From NCBI GenBank assembly GCA_946699065.1, contig CAMPDV010000366.1, positions 1 to 64,000 of the forward strand: a DNA stretch of 64,000 bases, read 5' to 3'. Positions 47,000-62,029 of this stretch are shown here, one piece after another. Position 1 is the first letter of the stretch; each line of letters opens with the position of its first letter. Both the position numbers and the translations under genes were made by a program. Under the pieces are notes generated by a model. That model was not told where the DNA came from. It searched no databases and saw only the letters and a list, made by a program, of their open reading frames with translations. This DNA comes from Loxodes magnus. Its lineage: Eukaryota > Ciliophora > Karyorelictea > Loxodida > Loxodidae.

Positions 47000-49900
47000 G
47001 TCAGCTTAACTTTAGAGAGATACGTAATCCTTTTAAATAGATAAATTAACCTTAAAGAGAAGTTAATTTATATACTCTTAGAATACTATAAATCCAATTA
47101 CATCTCATTTTAATTCAGAAATTTCTGATATTTAATTATACTAGAGGAACCTTTGAAACTTAAGTTAAGATTCTATTTCTGAATAATTAAAATAAGTTAA
47201 ATCCAAAAAATTAAGCCTTAAAGAAAAGTCAATTCAGGAGAAAGGCTCTTATAAGAAAGTTTATTCTAAGAGGAATTAGAATGAGAAGTTCAATGATAAA
47301 AAGACATTAGTATAAAATCTTAAGAATAGATCAATTAAGCATTTAAGCCTTTATTCCAAAAATTTAGCAGTATCAGTTAATTTCTAATTTACTCTTAATT
47401 TTTTTAAAAGGATTAGGTAGATAAATAGAGTAGGCCAAATAAAAATCTAAAAACTTAAGCTGAATGAAGTTTCATTCTAACAAAAATAAATATTATTTAA
47501 AAAATAGAGCCATCACTCAAAAAATTATAGCCAAGATACAATTCTTTAAACTTTTGACACATCTAGCAAGATCAATCAGATGTAATATCTATTATATCTA
47601 TACTAATTATAATGTATTAAAAGGGTATAAAATAAGAGTTAATCTTAATTAATTAAAATTTCCTTTTAATTTGCTTAGTAATCTTTACTAATAAATGGTA
47701 TTCTAAGTTTTAAAGTGTATTACTAAAACTATTATACATTTATAAAATACTAAACCTTCAGATTATCTTATGTTATCTTTTATCTAAGTAATGAAATAGA
47801 AAAGAATTGTGTCTATTGAATAAAAAGAACTGATAGAGCAGTAGGTATTAATAATAATAAATGAAAGTGTAGTTAATTGAAAGCTTGAGTATTATAATGA
47901 TGAAATTAGTTAATGATATAATAGTGTATAGTAATATATAGGTGTAGTGTTTGAATTAAGTTAGTATAATTAGTGTTTATTTAGTTAATTTAAATAGGAA
48001 TAGGAATATAGTTAGCTTTATTATTTTATTCATTATATGTACATTTATATGCAAAACTTGTATTTATGCTTATTATATCAGTATTTAGCAAATATGAGAT
48101 ATCAGTTAAATTAATTGCTCTATAAATCAAAGATTATTAGTAGTAACTATTGAGTTATTAAGTAATATAAACTAATTATAATCACTAATTAAATAATCAA
48201 TAAGTCATATTATCTTATATCTTTGAAATCTAACCTAAATTACATTAATATCATATTGCTTTAATCCAATCTATTATCTATTTCCTCTAATTTACTCTTA
48301 TTCTTCTAAATGCTATTTATATACTAATAATTCAGTATTTTTACTAAGCATTATATCAAACTTCTTCTGATATGTATTATATCACACTATTAACAAAATA
48401 TTAGATTTATCATCAAACTATCTACTACTTACTATATATACCAACTATTCCTTTCTTCAAAGTATAGATATTATCCCATTTTATTAAAATATGCTGATTC
48501 TTCTCAAGCTAAATTTAGATGTAACTTTCTATTTTAGTCATTTTAAATAATATTTTCTAGATTTTAAGCACTCAATAGAATGCTAAAAATAAAGAAATAG
48601 CTAGAAATGTGATAAAAGTATCTGGATCAACATAGTTATTTATAAATAAAAAGAAATATCTTCTAAGAATAAAAGTATAATAGACAGTATCTTGAAATAT
48701 TCCTTTATTTATCATAAAAAATATTAAATTTAGAAAATTTTAAAAGGCTATCTCTGAAAATAATACTAGTGGTAAAAGAGTATGAAATTAGATTTAATTT
48801 AATAATGAAAGAAATAAAAATTAACTAAAGTTGATTGGTTATAAAATAAATAGCTTAGTTTATAGTAAATAGATTCAAAGGTATCTAAAAGAAATTATAA
48901 AAGTAATATTTTAAAATTAATATTTCCTTTACATTTATTTTAATAAATTATCTAGGTCTCTCTGAATGATAATCAAGTAGTAGGATAAATAAATAAAATT
49001 TACTTCTACCATTTGCTAGTTCTCTTTTTTAATTTTGTATAAAGAAAATAAGTGGATTTAGTACTTTTTTAAATTAGAGGGGGATATATATTAAATTTAA
49101 AAATAGTTTGATTTATAATAATATTTATATCTTTATAGAAATTAAAAAAAGTAGTAATTACTTTATGCTTTGCAGACTCTTAGGTTAAATAAGATCCTAG
49201 TAATAGTAATATCTGTGATATCATGCCTAAATATCTACATTAAACTGAAAATCCTTTAAGAAAAAACTTTAATGTTCTAAGAAAAAACGAGTTTAATATA
49301 GAAATTCTTAGTATTCAATTTTTCCTTTTTTAATAAGATTATTAATTACAATCTCAAAAAATAGGTTTAAATGCTTGACGAATAAAATGCTTAGTGATTA
49401 AATTATTTATTTGTAGATTCTATGAAGAAGCATAGATGAGATGCTTATTTATTTTAGATAATCTAAAAATCTAGATAAAAGTAAGTTCAATCGCAATAAT
49501 TTAGATCTTAAGAAAATAATGAAGGAAATATAGAAAATAATAGTTAAAGTTAAAAAGGTAAGCTTAGAAGAGATAAATTTTAAGTAATAATAGAGGAAAA
49601 TAGAATGGTTTGTTAGATAATAAATATAAACTTGTCTTAGACAAACTGAAAAGAGAATTAATTATTATATTGCTTATTATAATATCTACATTTATTATTC
49701 TTAAATCTTTATTTAACTAAATCTACTTATAGATATCTAATTATTAGTTTATTTAAAACTAACTAAATATCAGCAAAAGTAGAAACTTAAATTCACCATC
49801 AACTTCAAAGCTTAACAAAAAAAGTTTAAAAAGATAATAATATGATATAAGAGGAAGAGGGACTGAGTTATAGATAAACATAAATACTAATTAATTTAAT

Positions 49901-51100
49901 GATTATAATAATTATAAGCTTTAATTAATAATCATTATTAATTTTATATGTTCTTTTTAAATCATCCAAATTACAATAGGCTTTAAACTCTTCTTTCTTA
50001 AATCTTAATCAATAAGCTTTATAAAACTTAAAAATTATTACTTAGGAAAAAGCATAAGATTAATTAAAAAAGAAGATATTAGTTTTTTTAATTTAATCTA
50101 TAAAAAAACTAACTTATTCAACTTAAAAAGAAAACAAAGAGTCTTAAGATTAAACATTAGATTATTTATTTTCATTTTATTTTCTATAAAACTAAAAAAT
50201 AAATTTTTCTCAAAGTGATTGAAGATGATTAATTATTTATAACCTTTAGAGAAAATTAAAAAAAAAATTGAAATTCTTTAAACGTAAGAGAGAATTTTAT
50301 AAAGAGAAAAAGTTTATAAATATCTAAATAAATAAATTAGGATAATTGAATTTATTAATTAGGATAAAATTAATAAATTAATAGGTTTAATTTAAGAAAA
50401 TTATAAAGGAAGCATTCAATTATTTTAATATCCAGTTACTTTAATTATCTCTTTATACATTTAATTTAAGATTAAATTAAAAATCAAAATACCTTATGCT
50501 CAGCATTTTGATACTTTCAATTTCTTAGGTTGATCTTAATTTTTTTCTACATTTAAGTTCCTGATTTGCTCACATATTTGACAGAAAACTAAAGCTCACT
50601 ATGAAAATAATTCAAAGATTAAGATTATGATCCTTCAAATCAAATTTTATTAAGCATCACAACTTGAACAAAATTTATCAAATTAGCAACCAATAAATAA
50701 TTTCGGAATTTTTAGTTAATCTTATGTTAATGAAAGAAATTGTTTAAGGTTAGTTATAATTTGGATTCTTAAACTAAAAATCTAGTTTTAGTGCTAGAAT
50801 AAAATATAACAATACTAATTAACGATATGATATACAAGTCAGTTTAATAAGTGATAATTGAGTATTCGTAGGGTTTTTTCTAACTTAAGAACGAAAACTT
50901 TTGTTAGCTTTAACTCATTATTAGCTTTATAGTGTGTTCGTAACAAATACAAGTCTAGATTCAGCCTGATTAGATTTTGATTAGAATACGATTATTCATT
51001 AAATCGCTGTCACTTAAAAATTTGAAGGGTTTATTTACTCTCATAAATGTTATAAAAATTATGCTTTAAATTTAGATAAACTTTGAACTATTTTCAATTA
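47000..51100. other. A+T-rich gene-free stretch
   Basis: No gene, tRNA or array was recognised. 47464-47652 is open in the standard code but looks like background. Confidence 0.6.
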
Positions 51101-51140
51101 ACCAAATCAAGGTTTCATTTCACTTTCTATGCAGTTTCCA

Positions 51141-51730
51141 TGCAACTCAAATTATGCAAAATGTCATGGAAATAGGGTTAATAACTTCTTGTAGTGTTTA
51201 GATTATTGAAGTTACTTAATGATTCTTGTACTTGTTACTATAAACTTTCTTTGGAATGAGTTTGCTCTCAAAGTTGCCCTTCTACACAATAAGATGAAGA
51301 TTTGGATAATTATTGTGATTTATGCAATGTGACTATTCCCTTTTGTGAAGAATGTTCTTAATCTAGAGATATCCGGTACAAATGCTCTAAATTTTTCATA
51401 CTGAGATGGAAATTCTTGAATTTTATGTACTTCATACAACTCATTTTGTGTTTCTTGTAGCAATTAAACTTACCTTTCATGCTAATAAGGTAAAAAGCTA
51501 ACCAGCTAAATATGCGAAGATTAATGCATAGACTAAGAATAAGATTATAATTAAGATGGAGTTTGTTTACCTTGCGATTAGTAGTTTAGTTTTTGTGAAA
51601 GATTCAATGATAAATTTTGCTTATAATGCAGAGTAAGTTATTTCATTTATTAGTAATCATGCATTAAATGCTAAAATGCTACTCTTAGGATAGAAAAGAG
51701 TGTTTTGAGTGTGAAAATACTTAATTGAAG
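51141..51730 (+). pseudogene. Cysteine-rich (furin-like repeat type) protein relic
   Basis: Plus-strand fragments carry regularly spaced cysteine pairs: CNSNYAKCHGNRVNNFLQC (51141 on), then in another frame DSCTCYY, CSQSCPS, YCDLCNVTIPFCEECS and YKCSKF to about 51385. ECFECEN follows near 51700. This C-x2-C / C-x3-C spacing is typical of the many cysteine-rich surface or membrane proteins of ciliates that contain furin-like repeats. The frame changes between the first and second blocks point to a pseudogene. Hydrophobic residues follow the last pair (LCFLQQ region, about 51440), where a membrane segment could have been. Confidence 0.5.
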
Positions 51731-51989
51731 TTAGCAAATAAATCCTTTTAGTAGAGTTTTGTAGAAACAGAATAAAATTACGATTAAGATGGGGTGAGTA
51801 AATCACGTATGGAAGAAAACTCAATGATAAAAATATATTCGAATTTAACCAATGAAAGATGATGGAAAGACTGGAAAAAGAATTAGAAGAATGTTAAGAG
51901 AAATAAATTTATAGGATAAGATTGAAGGAATATGGAACTTATCATAGAATTTTTCTAATATGCCATGAAAGATTTTAATTTTATCTTTT

Positions 51990-54900
51990 CTTTTCCAATA
52001 ATTTCAAAGAGGAAAAAATTATGATATAAAAGATGATTATTAATAATTGATATATAACAAAAAATTAATTATTTATAATAAATTTATATTAAATTCCTAG
52101 TCTTAAAATTAAGATTTTATAATTTATTTAATTTAAAAAGTTATTTAAGGATCATAATATTGTTAAAATTAGTTAAATATTTTATAGTGTTTAACTAATA
52201 AAAATACCAATATATTTTTCTTAAGCAATTTTAAAGTTAGAGTGTATAAAGCTTATTTATTTTCAAGATATTTTAGATAAATAGAAATCAATTATTTTCA
52301 TAAATAAATTAAAAATTTGATAAAAGATATTCATATTTCTTGATATTTCATGGGTAATACATTATCTTAAATAGTTTAATAATTATTTATCAATTTTTTT
52401 ACTTTTCATAGTTAATAAATAGCTCTATAAAATAAAAGCTTTTTAAATCTTTTTATTAAGTTAATAGGTGATCATTAATTATTTTATTTAATCTTAATAT
52501 TCTTTATTAAGCAAAATAAATGTTCGTTAATTATAAAATTCACTAAATATAATAATTAAAAAAAATTAAAAAGAACATAATATTCTATTGAGTATTAAGC
52601 ACATACTACGATTTAATTTTAGGTTTTTAAAGAAATTAAATGATTTTTTACATTTTAGAAAATTAATTTTTTTAAATAAAGAAAGTACACATACAAAGTC
52701 ATATCTAATAGACAATAAATTTAGTATGATATTTTTTCCTTAATATCTATGCTAAAAGAAATAAAGGAAATAAATTAAATTTCAATAGTTTTGCTAATAA
52801 ATTAAATAGTGAAAAAATTTAAGAAGAATAAAAATAAAAAAAAACTACAAAGAACTTAAAATCGCAAATTAAGTGATATGATAAAATTAATAAAAATAAG
52901 CTAATATATTTCTTTTATTTATTAATTATTAGATAAAATTAATTAGACTAAGAAGAAAATATTGGACAAATATTTTTAGAACCTAGTAATTAGATAAAGT
53001 GAAAAGAATATTAATGAAATTTAAAAAATTCTATTAAATTTAATAAAAAAAGAAGACCAAAACTATTTAAGTAAGCAATATTCCAAACCAACCTAAACAT
53101 GATATAGTCACATAATAATTACTAAATAATTTGATTATATCCTTTATTTTTTATCTAAAATCCTTAAGAGATATGAGTTTATTTAATTAGATTATATTTT
53201 TGTTATTAAAATAAACTAAATCATTAAAGTTTTTTATGATTACTTAAAATAAGGCTGCTTTGCAAGCAAGTTAGTTGTCTAAATAAAATTAAAAAACTAA
53301 CAATCTCCCCTAATTCTTTAAATACTTGAAATTTATTTTGAATAAGCAAAGAATAAGTTTGGATTTAAGAATGGAATGCTTATATTTTTAATTTATTTAT
53401 TTAATTTTTAAATGAAGAAAGCTCTAGCAGTCCATTTATTCAAAAATACACTTATATACAAAAAAAATTAAATTGATTTAAGTTAAAAGCTATAAGAATA
53501 ATTTATTTTTTGTTATAATAAGTTTTTATTTGCTTAGCTATATAAAATTATTAGTTAAATATAAGGATTTTTTAAAGTAGGAATAATAGTAAATATAAAG
53601 CTTAATAGACTTTGATAAAATAAATAAAATATATAAATATGCTAATAATAATCTCTTTAGCTTTGAGATTTAAGTATCTCTTGTCTTTTAAATACATTTA
53701 AGTAATAAGATAGAATATTTACTTTTAAGAAGATTTAATACTAATAAAGTTAGTAAACTAAAGAAAGCCACACATAAATAATAATAATAGCCTTTTTATT
53801 AATAAATCTATCTTAAATATATTTAAGATATTCACAATAATTAAGCATTTTAAATATTTGGGATTAAATCTAGAATTATACTTAGCTATTAAATCATATC
53901 ATAAAAAGAAATTTTTAACTAAAACCTAAAAATTATAAATATATATCATTACTGTTACTATTGAAAAAGATAAAAAACCAATTTAATTAAAAATATAAAA
54001 GCATAGAGTTAATCTATTAAATCAAAGGATATGTAATAATTTATCTTCTAAAATAAAAACTTTAAGTAAGTTAATTATCGTATATGCATAAAATAAATTC
54101 CTTTTTATTCTCTCATTTATTAAGTTTACAAAATAGATGTATATTATTATTCTCATATTAAAAGCCTATAAACATTGTTAATAAATAAAGTGCATTATTA
54201 GAATTTTTAAGCGTTGGGATTAGTTAATTTTGAAAAGCGAATACTAAAGCTCTAAGCTTTTACCTCTGTAATTAATTATGTATCTTTTATTTTTAGATTC
54301 TAAAAGGTTTTTTCTACCTATGTCTAAAATATTTTAAACAAATATCTAAATACTTTTATCTTCTTAAATATACAACTCTATAATCTCTTAAATTAAATAT
54401 ATTTAGCATTAAAACTAAAAAGATAAATTAATTTTTTCTATTTAATACACTAAATATTAAAACTCTAAAATATAAATAAATTTAATTAAAAACTTTATAC
54501 AAATAACTAACATCCACTTTCAATCATCTGCCAATACTATTTCATTATACCATTTTTATCTTATAATAGCTTGTTGTATATAATATTTAAGATAAAGATA
54601 GAAAACTTTATTTTTAGAATTTAAATAATAATTTGAACATCAATTAAAAAATACATAAAGGTTAAGTCAAAATAAATACATTTCCCAAGAATTTAACCCC
54701 TTTTATAAGACGAATTAAAATTAAAAGTTTAAAGGATTAAAATTCTAAATAACTTATTACAGTTCTTTAAAATTTCTATTTACTAACTTCTATATTTAAC
54801 TATTTTTATAGATTATTATATGAAAGTTATTAATAGAAAAATATTATGATAACTTAATAAATGAGAATCTAAAATTAACTTTAAAAAATAAAATATAAGA

Positions 54901-57900
54901 AAATTGAATAAATAAGTTTTATGCTTTTTTAAGGTTTTATTTATTTTATAAGTATTTAGTAAAATTTATTAAAGAAAGAAAATTGTAGATAAAGAGTAAA
55001 TTAATGATATCATTATTAAGTCCATTTAAATACACTCAAAGGATTCATTTTTATAAAAGTTATTTATTAATTAAAAAGCATAAAAATTAGAAAAATTATT
55101 ATTAAATTTATCTTAAGTCAAAATAAATCTTCTCATAAGATATAAAATATGCTAAATATCATAGCAATTTTTGTTTATTTAGGAAACAAACAATTTCTAA
55201 AATTAAAAATAACTTAGAGCTTATATAAAACTTATATATCCTAAATAAAGATTTATTAAAAATAAGCATTATTAATTTAGATAAACAACCAACATAAAGT
55301 TTTTAATTAAAATTGTCAATAAAATATCTATAAACAACTTTTCTTAAATTAATTAATTACAATCTCATATCTTTAAGATTATAAATTAAATCATAACCCC
55401 TTTTATAAAAATTTGGAATTTTTGGTTTAAATTAAATCTTTTTTTATTATTTTCGCTTAAAAAATTTATTTTAGTAATAAACAAATAATAATAAATTCAT
55501 GGAATTTCATTGTAAAGCCAATATATAAAGAAATTATTAATTTTTTCTGAAGCTTTTCTACTAAAGTTAATGTAATTTTTAATAATTTAAAAGACTAAAA
55601 TAAAGATAAACAATTAAAGTAGATATAATTGACTTATGGAAAAAAAGGTAAAAACCATACAAAATTATAATATAAAAGAAATGTAACAAGTAACTTAATA
55701 TTAATAAGAAAAATAAATTATGCTATATTAATAAAAGGAAACACTAGCAACATGTTTTAGTTATTTTATAATATTTGCTTATTATTTCCACACTCTTAGT
55801 TTAAAATTTAAGTACTTTAAATTTAATAAAAACATTATACATAATAAATAAATATAATTTCTTTTATACACTGACTACATAATATTCTTTAATTCAATTA
55901 AAAGAGAAAATAATTATATTTACCCATATATTAAAGGTTGATTCTAATTTAAAGGCTTAAATTATAAAGGCGTATAAAAGAAAAAAGTATATTCGCTTAA
56001 GAATTTTATTTTAGAATGTTTTATTAGAAAATGATACAGCCATATAATTAATAATTAATAATTTTTAAGTTATTAATTAATTATTAAGATTCAACTAAAC
56101 TTCAATGTCCTTTTAATTCTTAAAACTTAATAGAACTAATAAAGAACTATCATTATATTCATTTATTGCTTTTTTATTTTCTCATATTTCTAATTTTTGT
56201 TCGAGTAATATTTTCCAGAATATTATCAAGAAAAGAATAACTAAAAAAAAGAAAAAGGATTTTGATGCTTACTATTATAAATATTGTGAGCTAGAGAAGT
56301 TTTAAAGGAAAATTTTATTAAAAATAAAATCAACTTAATATTTTTAAAACTTTTTTTCATATAGCTCTCTCTTAATGCACTAATAGACAAAAATAAATAA
56401 TGATTTCACTATTAATTATAGATTAATAATTAAGGATTTAAAAATCCTAATAAATTTTTTTAATATTTATTTAAATCTTAAAAGCATTAATATTTCCAAC
56501 CATTCAAGCTAGTTTTAAAGAACTCTAGCTCATTCAGCAAATTTAATAAAATTTAAATTAATTATATAATTTAAAAACTATTAACCAAATGAATTAGCAG
56601 TCTAGAAATCCTTATATTTTTATTTTAAATGTCTAAAAGAACTAAGATATTCATAATAAATAAGGATAAATTTATTACTTATGCTTTATGAAAGAGCTGC
56701 AAAAATTCTAATTTTTTCTGGTTTACTTTTCTATTTCCTTTAAATTAAAACTCATTAGTTATGTCTATTTTATCTTTGATCTGTTTAATATTTAATATTT
56801 TGATTTCATTAATATAAATTTTACATCTTGATATTAATTAATTTTTAACTTCAAATACTCAAACAAAATTCTTATTTACATAATGGATTTTATGCAAGAT
56901 AATTCTTTTTTATATCTATAAAGGAGCAAATTTATTTATTTTTAGGTGCTATATATATTTAAACTTAATACATTTATATAAGTGTATGAGATGTATAAGC
57001 AATTTTATTTATTTAACATAAAGAAGCAATGTTCTCTTGAAAACTTATGACAAGGAACTTATGATAATTATTCAGTATATAATTATTTAAACTTATTATA
57101 TATAATGATGCTAATATTATGATTATGATTATATCAATAAAAAATCATTATTTACAACTCTTAACAGAACTAAAATAAGCCTAAGTTAAATAAAGAGATT
57201 TTAGTATTTTTATTTATTATTTTTGCTTTTAATTTCTTTATATTTTTTTATAAGGCTTAAGTTTAGAATAGACAAACCTTTCTAATAATTTTTGTCTTAA
57301 CTTTAATAATAAATAAATTATTATGCATCTTTTCTTAAATCTGCTATATTTATTGATTGCAGCAAAATTTATTTTTAAAATCCTTAACTTTATAGCTCAT
57401 ATTTGCTTTAAATTTTTTTAAAACTAAAATAATTAAATTTATTAAGAAATATCCTTTTTTTAATTTTATGAAGCATATTTAGATTAAATTAGTTAGTTTA
57501 GGGACTAGAATCATTATTTTATTCATTTTTATCTTTTTGGATATAAAATTATTTAAAGCCAAAACTATATCAGATGTTGGCAATAATTGTAACCTAATGT
57601 TTATAAGATTTGTTTACCTTTATTAATTATCCATTTATAAATTTATATCTCTTCTTCCTTTAATTTATTCGAAAATGTCAAATCCTGCGTTATTTTGTAA
57701 TTCTCTTTGAGTTTTAGTTAGTTGGAAGTATTTCATTATTTATATTATATTTTGGCCTTTTTACTCTCTATTAGACTTAAAATTTCATAATTCTTAAATA
57801 GTAATTGACTCTATCTTTTGACTTACTAGCTTAATTTTGTCACCATATAATTCTAAGTTGTTTATATATCTGAATCTTATAACGTATTTTTGAGGAGGCA

Positions 57901-60900
57901 TAAAAATAAAAACTTAATAATAATTTTAAATTGAGATAACCATTTATCTTTATTACATAAATTTGAAAAATATCATATTTTAGAAACTTTTTACCTTCTA
58001 AAATATAAAAAAGAAAAATAATTAAATCAAAATAAAAATTTATTTGATATAGTTTAATAATGTTTCTGTATTTATAAATTTTTTTCACATATTGTTCCAA
58101 TTGTTTTCGACTTTAAAACCCAAATATAATGATTCTTAAATAAAAGAACCTTAAAATATTTAAAGTTTAAATAGAAAAAAAAATTTAAATTATTTTATTT
58201 TGAATTATCTTTAATTTTTTCTATTTTTTCTATGAAAATTGTAAGAAATCGGAAAAGCATTATCTTATTCTGTTTTTAATTATTTACCTGAAATATATGA
58301 GCATTAATTCCTATATTCTTTTGTAAACTTAAATTAAGAAATTTCTTTTAAATATATAACTAAGTTTTAGATAAAAATTCTTTTTTATAATTTTTAGATA
58401 TTTTTATTTGGTAAATTTTATTATATCAATTGATGAATTTAATTAAAGGATTTGCTAGTATTTATTTCTACTAAAATTTAAATTCAGCTAGCTATTTTTA
58501 TTTATTTGTCTTAAAGATATTAACTTTAAAATATTTTAATTGTCTCATTTATCTAGAATTTATTATACAATTAATAAAGCTCAAAAAATTTTTAAATGTG
58601 ATTATCATTTTAAATTAATGCAGAGATAAATTAAATTTTTTATTTAAGTAGTTCTCCTGATTGCTAAGAATTTATATCTTGGTCGTCTATCTCTTCTAAA
58701 TTTTTCTTCTTTAAATAGTCCTTTTTGTATAAATATATTTTGAAATTTTTTTTCATATAACTTAATTTTTTATTTGTGAAGATCATTTTAAAATTTATGG
58801 AGATTGTATAACTTCTAAAATTATTATTTTTTAATTTTAATTCGCATAATTGTTTTATTTAGCATAAAAAAGAAATGCTTCAACTTTATTAAATTTTATC
58901 ATTTTTTATTTTAATGCTTAACTATATTTCTTTCAATCTAAATTCTCTAAACTTGAGGATTTGTTTCTTGCTTAAAAATTAATAGGTATTTAAATTCTGC
59001 TGATTAAAAATAATTTATGCTTTAAATTGTTTAAAAAATATTGTAAACTGTATATCTCCTTCATTAACTTTTGCATTAAGGATTGGATTGTAAATTTATT
59101 TAGAAATTATTTTTTCTATTAATTTGAGAAAAATACAAATTTTTTCATAAAATTTAGCTTTATAATTTGAACTTTAAGTTTTTTAATTAATCTAATATGA
59201 CTTAAATAATAGTAATACTCATTTATTGGATAGGGAGTTTATATTAATTATAACTACACACATTTCTTAATTATCAAACTCTAAATTACGTAAAAACTTT
59301 ACTTAATCTATAAAGATAAAGCTATACAACATATTTTCTTTGTATGCAAATGCTTTATTAATATAATTCAACTTTTACTATTTGAGTTGATTGATTTAAA
59401 AGATAATTATTAAAATAAATCTCAGAGATACATTAAAAGTTTATATTATATAATCTAAAATTTTAGATTTTTATTCTTAGCTATAAATCCTTAATTTATT
59501 ACATGCTATCAAACTAAAAAATACAATTTTCATAATTTTTATTTAATTTTACCTATATTTTTTATAACTTTTAACTAAATAAGTAAAAAATTCTTAAAAT
59601 GTATATAATTAGCAATGAATAGATAAGCTATTACTTTAATTTTTTTTATAATATTTATTATTTTCTTTATTTTTGGTTAGTTATTATTTTATCTCTTATT
59701 TTTAATTTATAATCATTATCTTCTCTAACTTTCTCAGTCTATTTTATAAAATTTTATAGTAACTAAAGATAAAATTTTATTATGAAATTTACTTTTTAAT
59801 TGTGTTTTACTCTAATTTTAGATAATTTAAAGAAAGAAGTGTATATTTAAAAATAAATTTTATACTTTATTAAAAATTTATTAGACACTATTAAAACATA
59901 GTAGACTTCTATCTCACTTGATAAATTTTCTACATCGATTCTCAACAATGAAAGCTATCTGTCATCTAAATAAAAGAATAAGCAAATCTATCTCTTATTT
60001 TAATTCCTGTTATGTTGTATCCTAATTATTCCTCCAATTATAATAAAAGGTTTTGAGGTACTATAAAATTTAGTCTGTAACAGGAATTTTGGTGTAGCTT
60101 ATTTCATTTATCATTCTGTATGTTAATTTCCTTTTATCTGTATGTTTTTTATTTTACATCTATGAATAAACGAATGTTTTGCTTATTTTTATTAGTTTTA
60201 ATATAAGCAGGAAATTATAAATTAAAATTAAGAATATTATTTTAGTTTATTATTTTATTTATATTAATTAAAAACTTAGATATTCTAAATTTTAATAATT
60301 TCTTTATCTAAAAAAATATAAAAAATAAGGTATAATTCGCTCTTAAAAGCCTTTAATTAGAAATTAATAAAAAAAGAGAGTTTGAGTAATTTATTTTATA
60401 TAAAGACAATATAATTTGTGATTCTAAGCTTTTCTTAATTTATCTAATTGGGATCGACTAATTTTAGTTTTAATTTTAGCTTTTGATTTATTTAAAAAAT
60501 TAATTAATTTCAAAATAAATTAATATAATTATAAATAATTTTATAAATCAATAATTTCTTAAGAGTTTGCAAAAGGACTAAAATTTGGATTTAATTATAA
60601 ATAAAAATTTTAAAGATTTGTGAAGCTTTATGATTTTTTTGATTTATATTTAAAAATTTTTCACTTTAACATTATTAAAATTTCATATTGCTGATAAAAG
60701 AATTAATTTTAAAATATGTGCTCAGAATTTATGCTATAATGAAATAATTATATAAAGTAAACAAATAAATAGTTAAAATTACTTTATACTTTTAAAGATT
60801 CTTCAAAGTAATAAAATGTGAAATTAAATTTATTTCATATTGTAAGGTTTTAAACTTTTTAAGAATAAAAAATAAACATTTTATTAATTAAAAAAGAGAA

Positions 60901-61050
60901 GCAATTTTATTAAAAATTGTAACTAAGTGCTATATATGCATCATCTTATAATTTATTATTAAAACTTATAATTAACTGAGTAACAAACATTAAAAAAAAT
61001 GAAAGTTATAAAGTTTAGCATTTTCATTAAAAAAATATTTTGGTATTATA
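51990..61050. other. Nine-kilobase A+T-rich gene desert
   Basis: No family motif, tRNA, array or retroelement was recognised on either strand. Only short A/T palindromes occur, such as the perfect 20-bp one at 53810-53829. The frame at 57840-58100 is Ile/Tyr/Phe/Lys-only translation of background sequence. Confidence 0.6.
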
Positions 61051-61083
61051 TATTTACGTTAATATAATATAATAAAATAAAAA

Positions 61084-62010
61084 ATGGAAGAATTCAAAAG
61101 AGGTTTCTATACCACCTCCAAAAAGTTTAAGAGGAAGCCTGATTCCAATATTATATAGCCTTCTTTCCCTTAGCCTTAACCGTTTTCTTAAACTTAATAA
61201 CTTGGAGAACAGAAACAAGCTCAGAAGACAGCACATGCAACAACTTCGACCTCATAAGAGAAACCAAAGAACCAGATGAAGTTTGCTCTTCACTAGGAGT
61301 CTCAGAATTTAATCCTTCTGACCAGATGGGTATGGAACAGCTCATCCAAGTTGTACTAAACCTCCAGGAAGAGGTCAAGAGACTAAAGAAGGACAACGAC
61401 AAGCTAATGGAGAATCTGAGCAAGCAAGAGGAAATCGTGTCAAGAATTAGGTCTTAAGAAAAGGAATTAAGTGCATTTTGGAACATATCACAGAGTCAGA
61501 ACTACTAATCCTAAAATTAGCAATAGAAACAGACGGAGTTGGGCAGCAAGCTTGGAGAAATAGAAGAGAAACTGCAACAGCAAATGAAATTTAATGAGCA
61601 AAGAGGTGATACAATGCTGATAGAGGTAATTGACAAGAAGAAGAAGGCTAAGCCAATCAAAGTAGTTAAAAGGTGCTACTATTGTAATTCAGAGAAACAC
61701 CTATGAAGAAGATGTGAGCAATTCCTAAACTTTAAGAACCAGTATTGGAGAAAATAAAGGAAATAGCAAGAGTAGCAAAAGAAAAAGAGACAACTATAAC
61801 AAAGGAAAATTAGAGAGAGACTATTCATTAACTAGCTTGGAAATATTTATAGAAAGGAACCTTTGCTTAACGGAAGACATAGTTAGAGACAACAAGAACA
61901 AGTGGGTGGGAGAAGAGTAGAGATTTATAGACTTTTATTTAATCCCGGAGCAATCTGGGACCGGCATGAAGAGGTGAAAATCCTCGAAATTTGCCAAATT
62001 TAACTATTTT
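61084..62010 (+). pseudogene. ORF1-family copy A (coiled coil + zinc knuckle), frameshifted
   Basis: ATG 61084 opens MEEFKRGFYTTSKKFKRKPD, parallel to the head of the intact copy. A frame change follows before 61320. From 61326 the frame reads MGMEQLIQVVLNLQEEVKRL with a long coiled coil, then KRCYYCNSEKHLWRRC (C-x2-C-x4-H-x4-C, Trp=TGA) at about 61670-61712. A long Gln/Arg-rich stretch and LGNIYRKEPL, the counterpart of GRIFRRR, come next. Near 61960-61992 lies GAGG...CCTC around TGAAAAT, the small hairpin also found past the stop of the intact copy. One frameshift aside, the copy is well preserved and visibly less A+T rich than its surroundings. Confidence 0.7.
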
Positions 62011-62029
62011 AATAATAATAGAGAAAATA

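Noticed and set aside
57840-58100. An 86-codon open frame on the minus strand in the standard code
   Set aside because: It contains almost only Ile, Tyr, Phe, Lys and Leu, as any A+T-rich DNA would give, and has no motif. The same holds for 45522-45704, 47464-47652 and 38234-38419.
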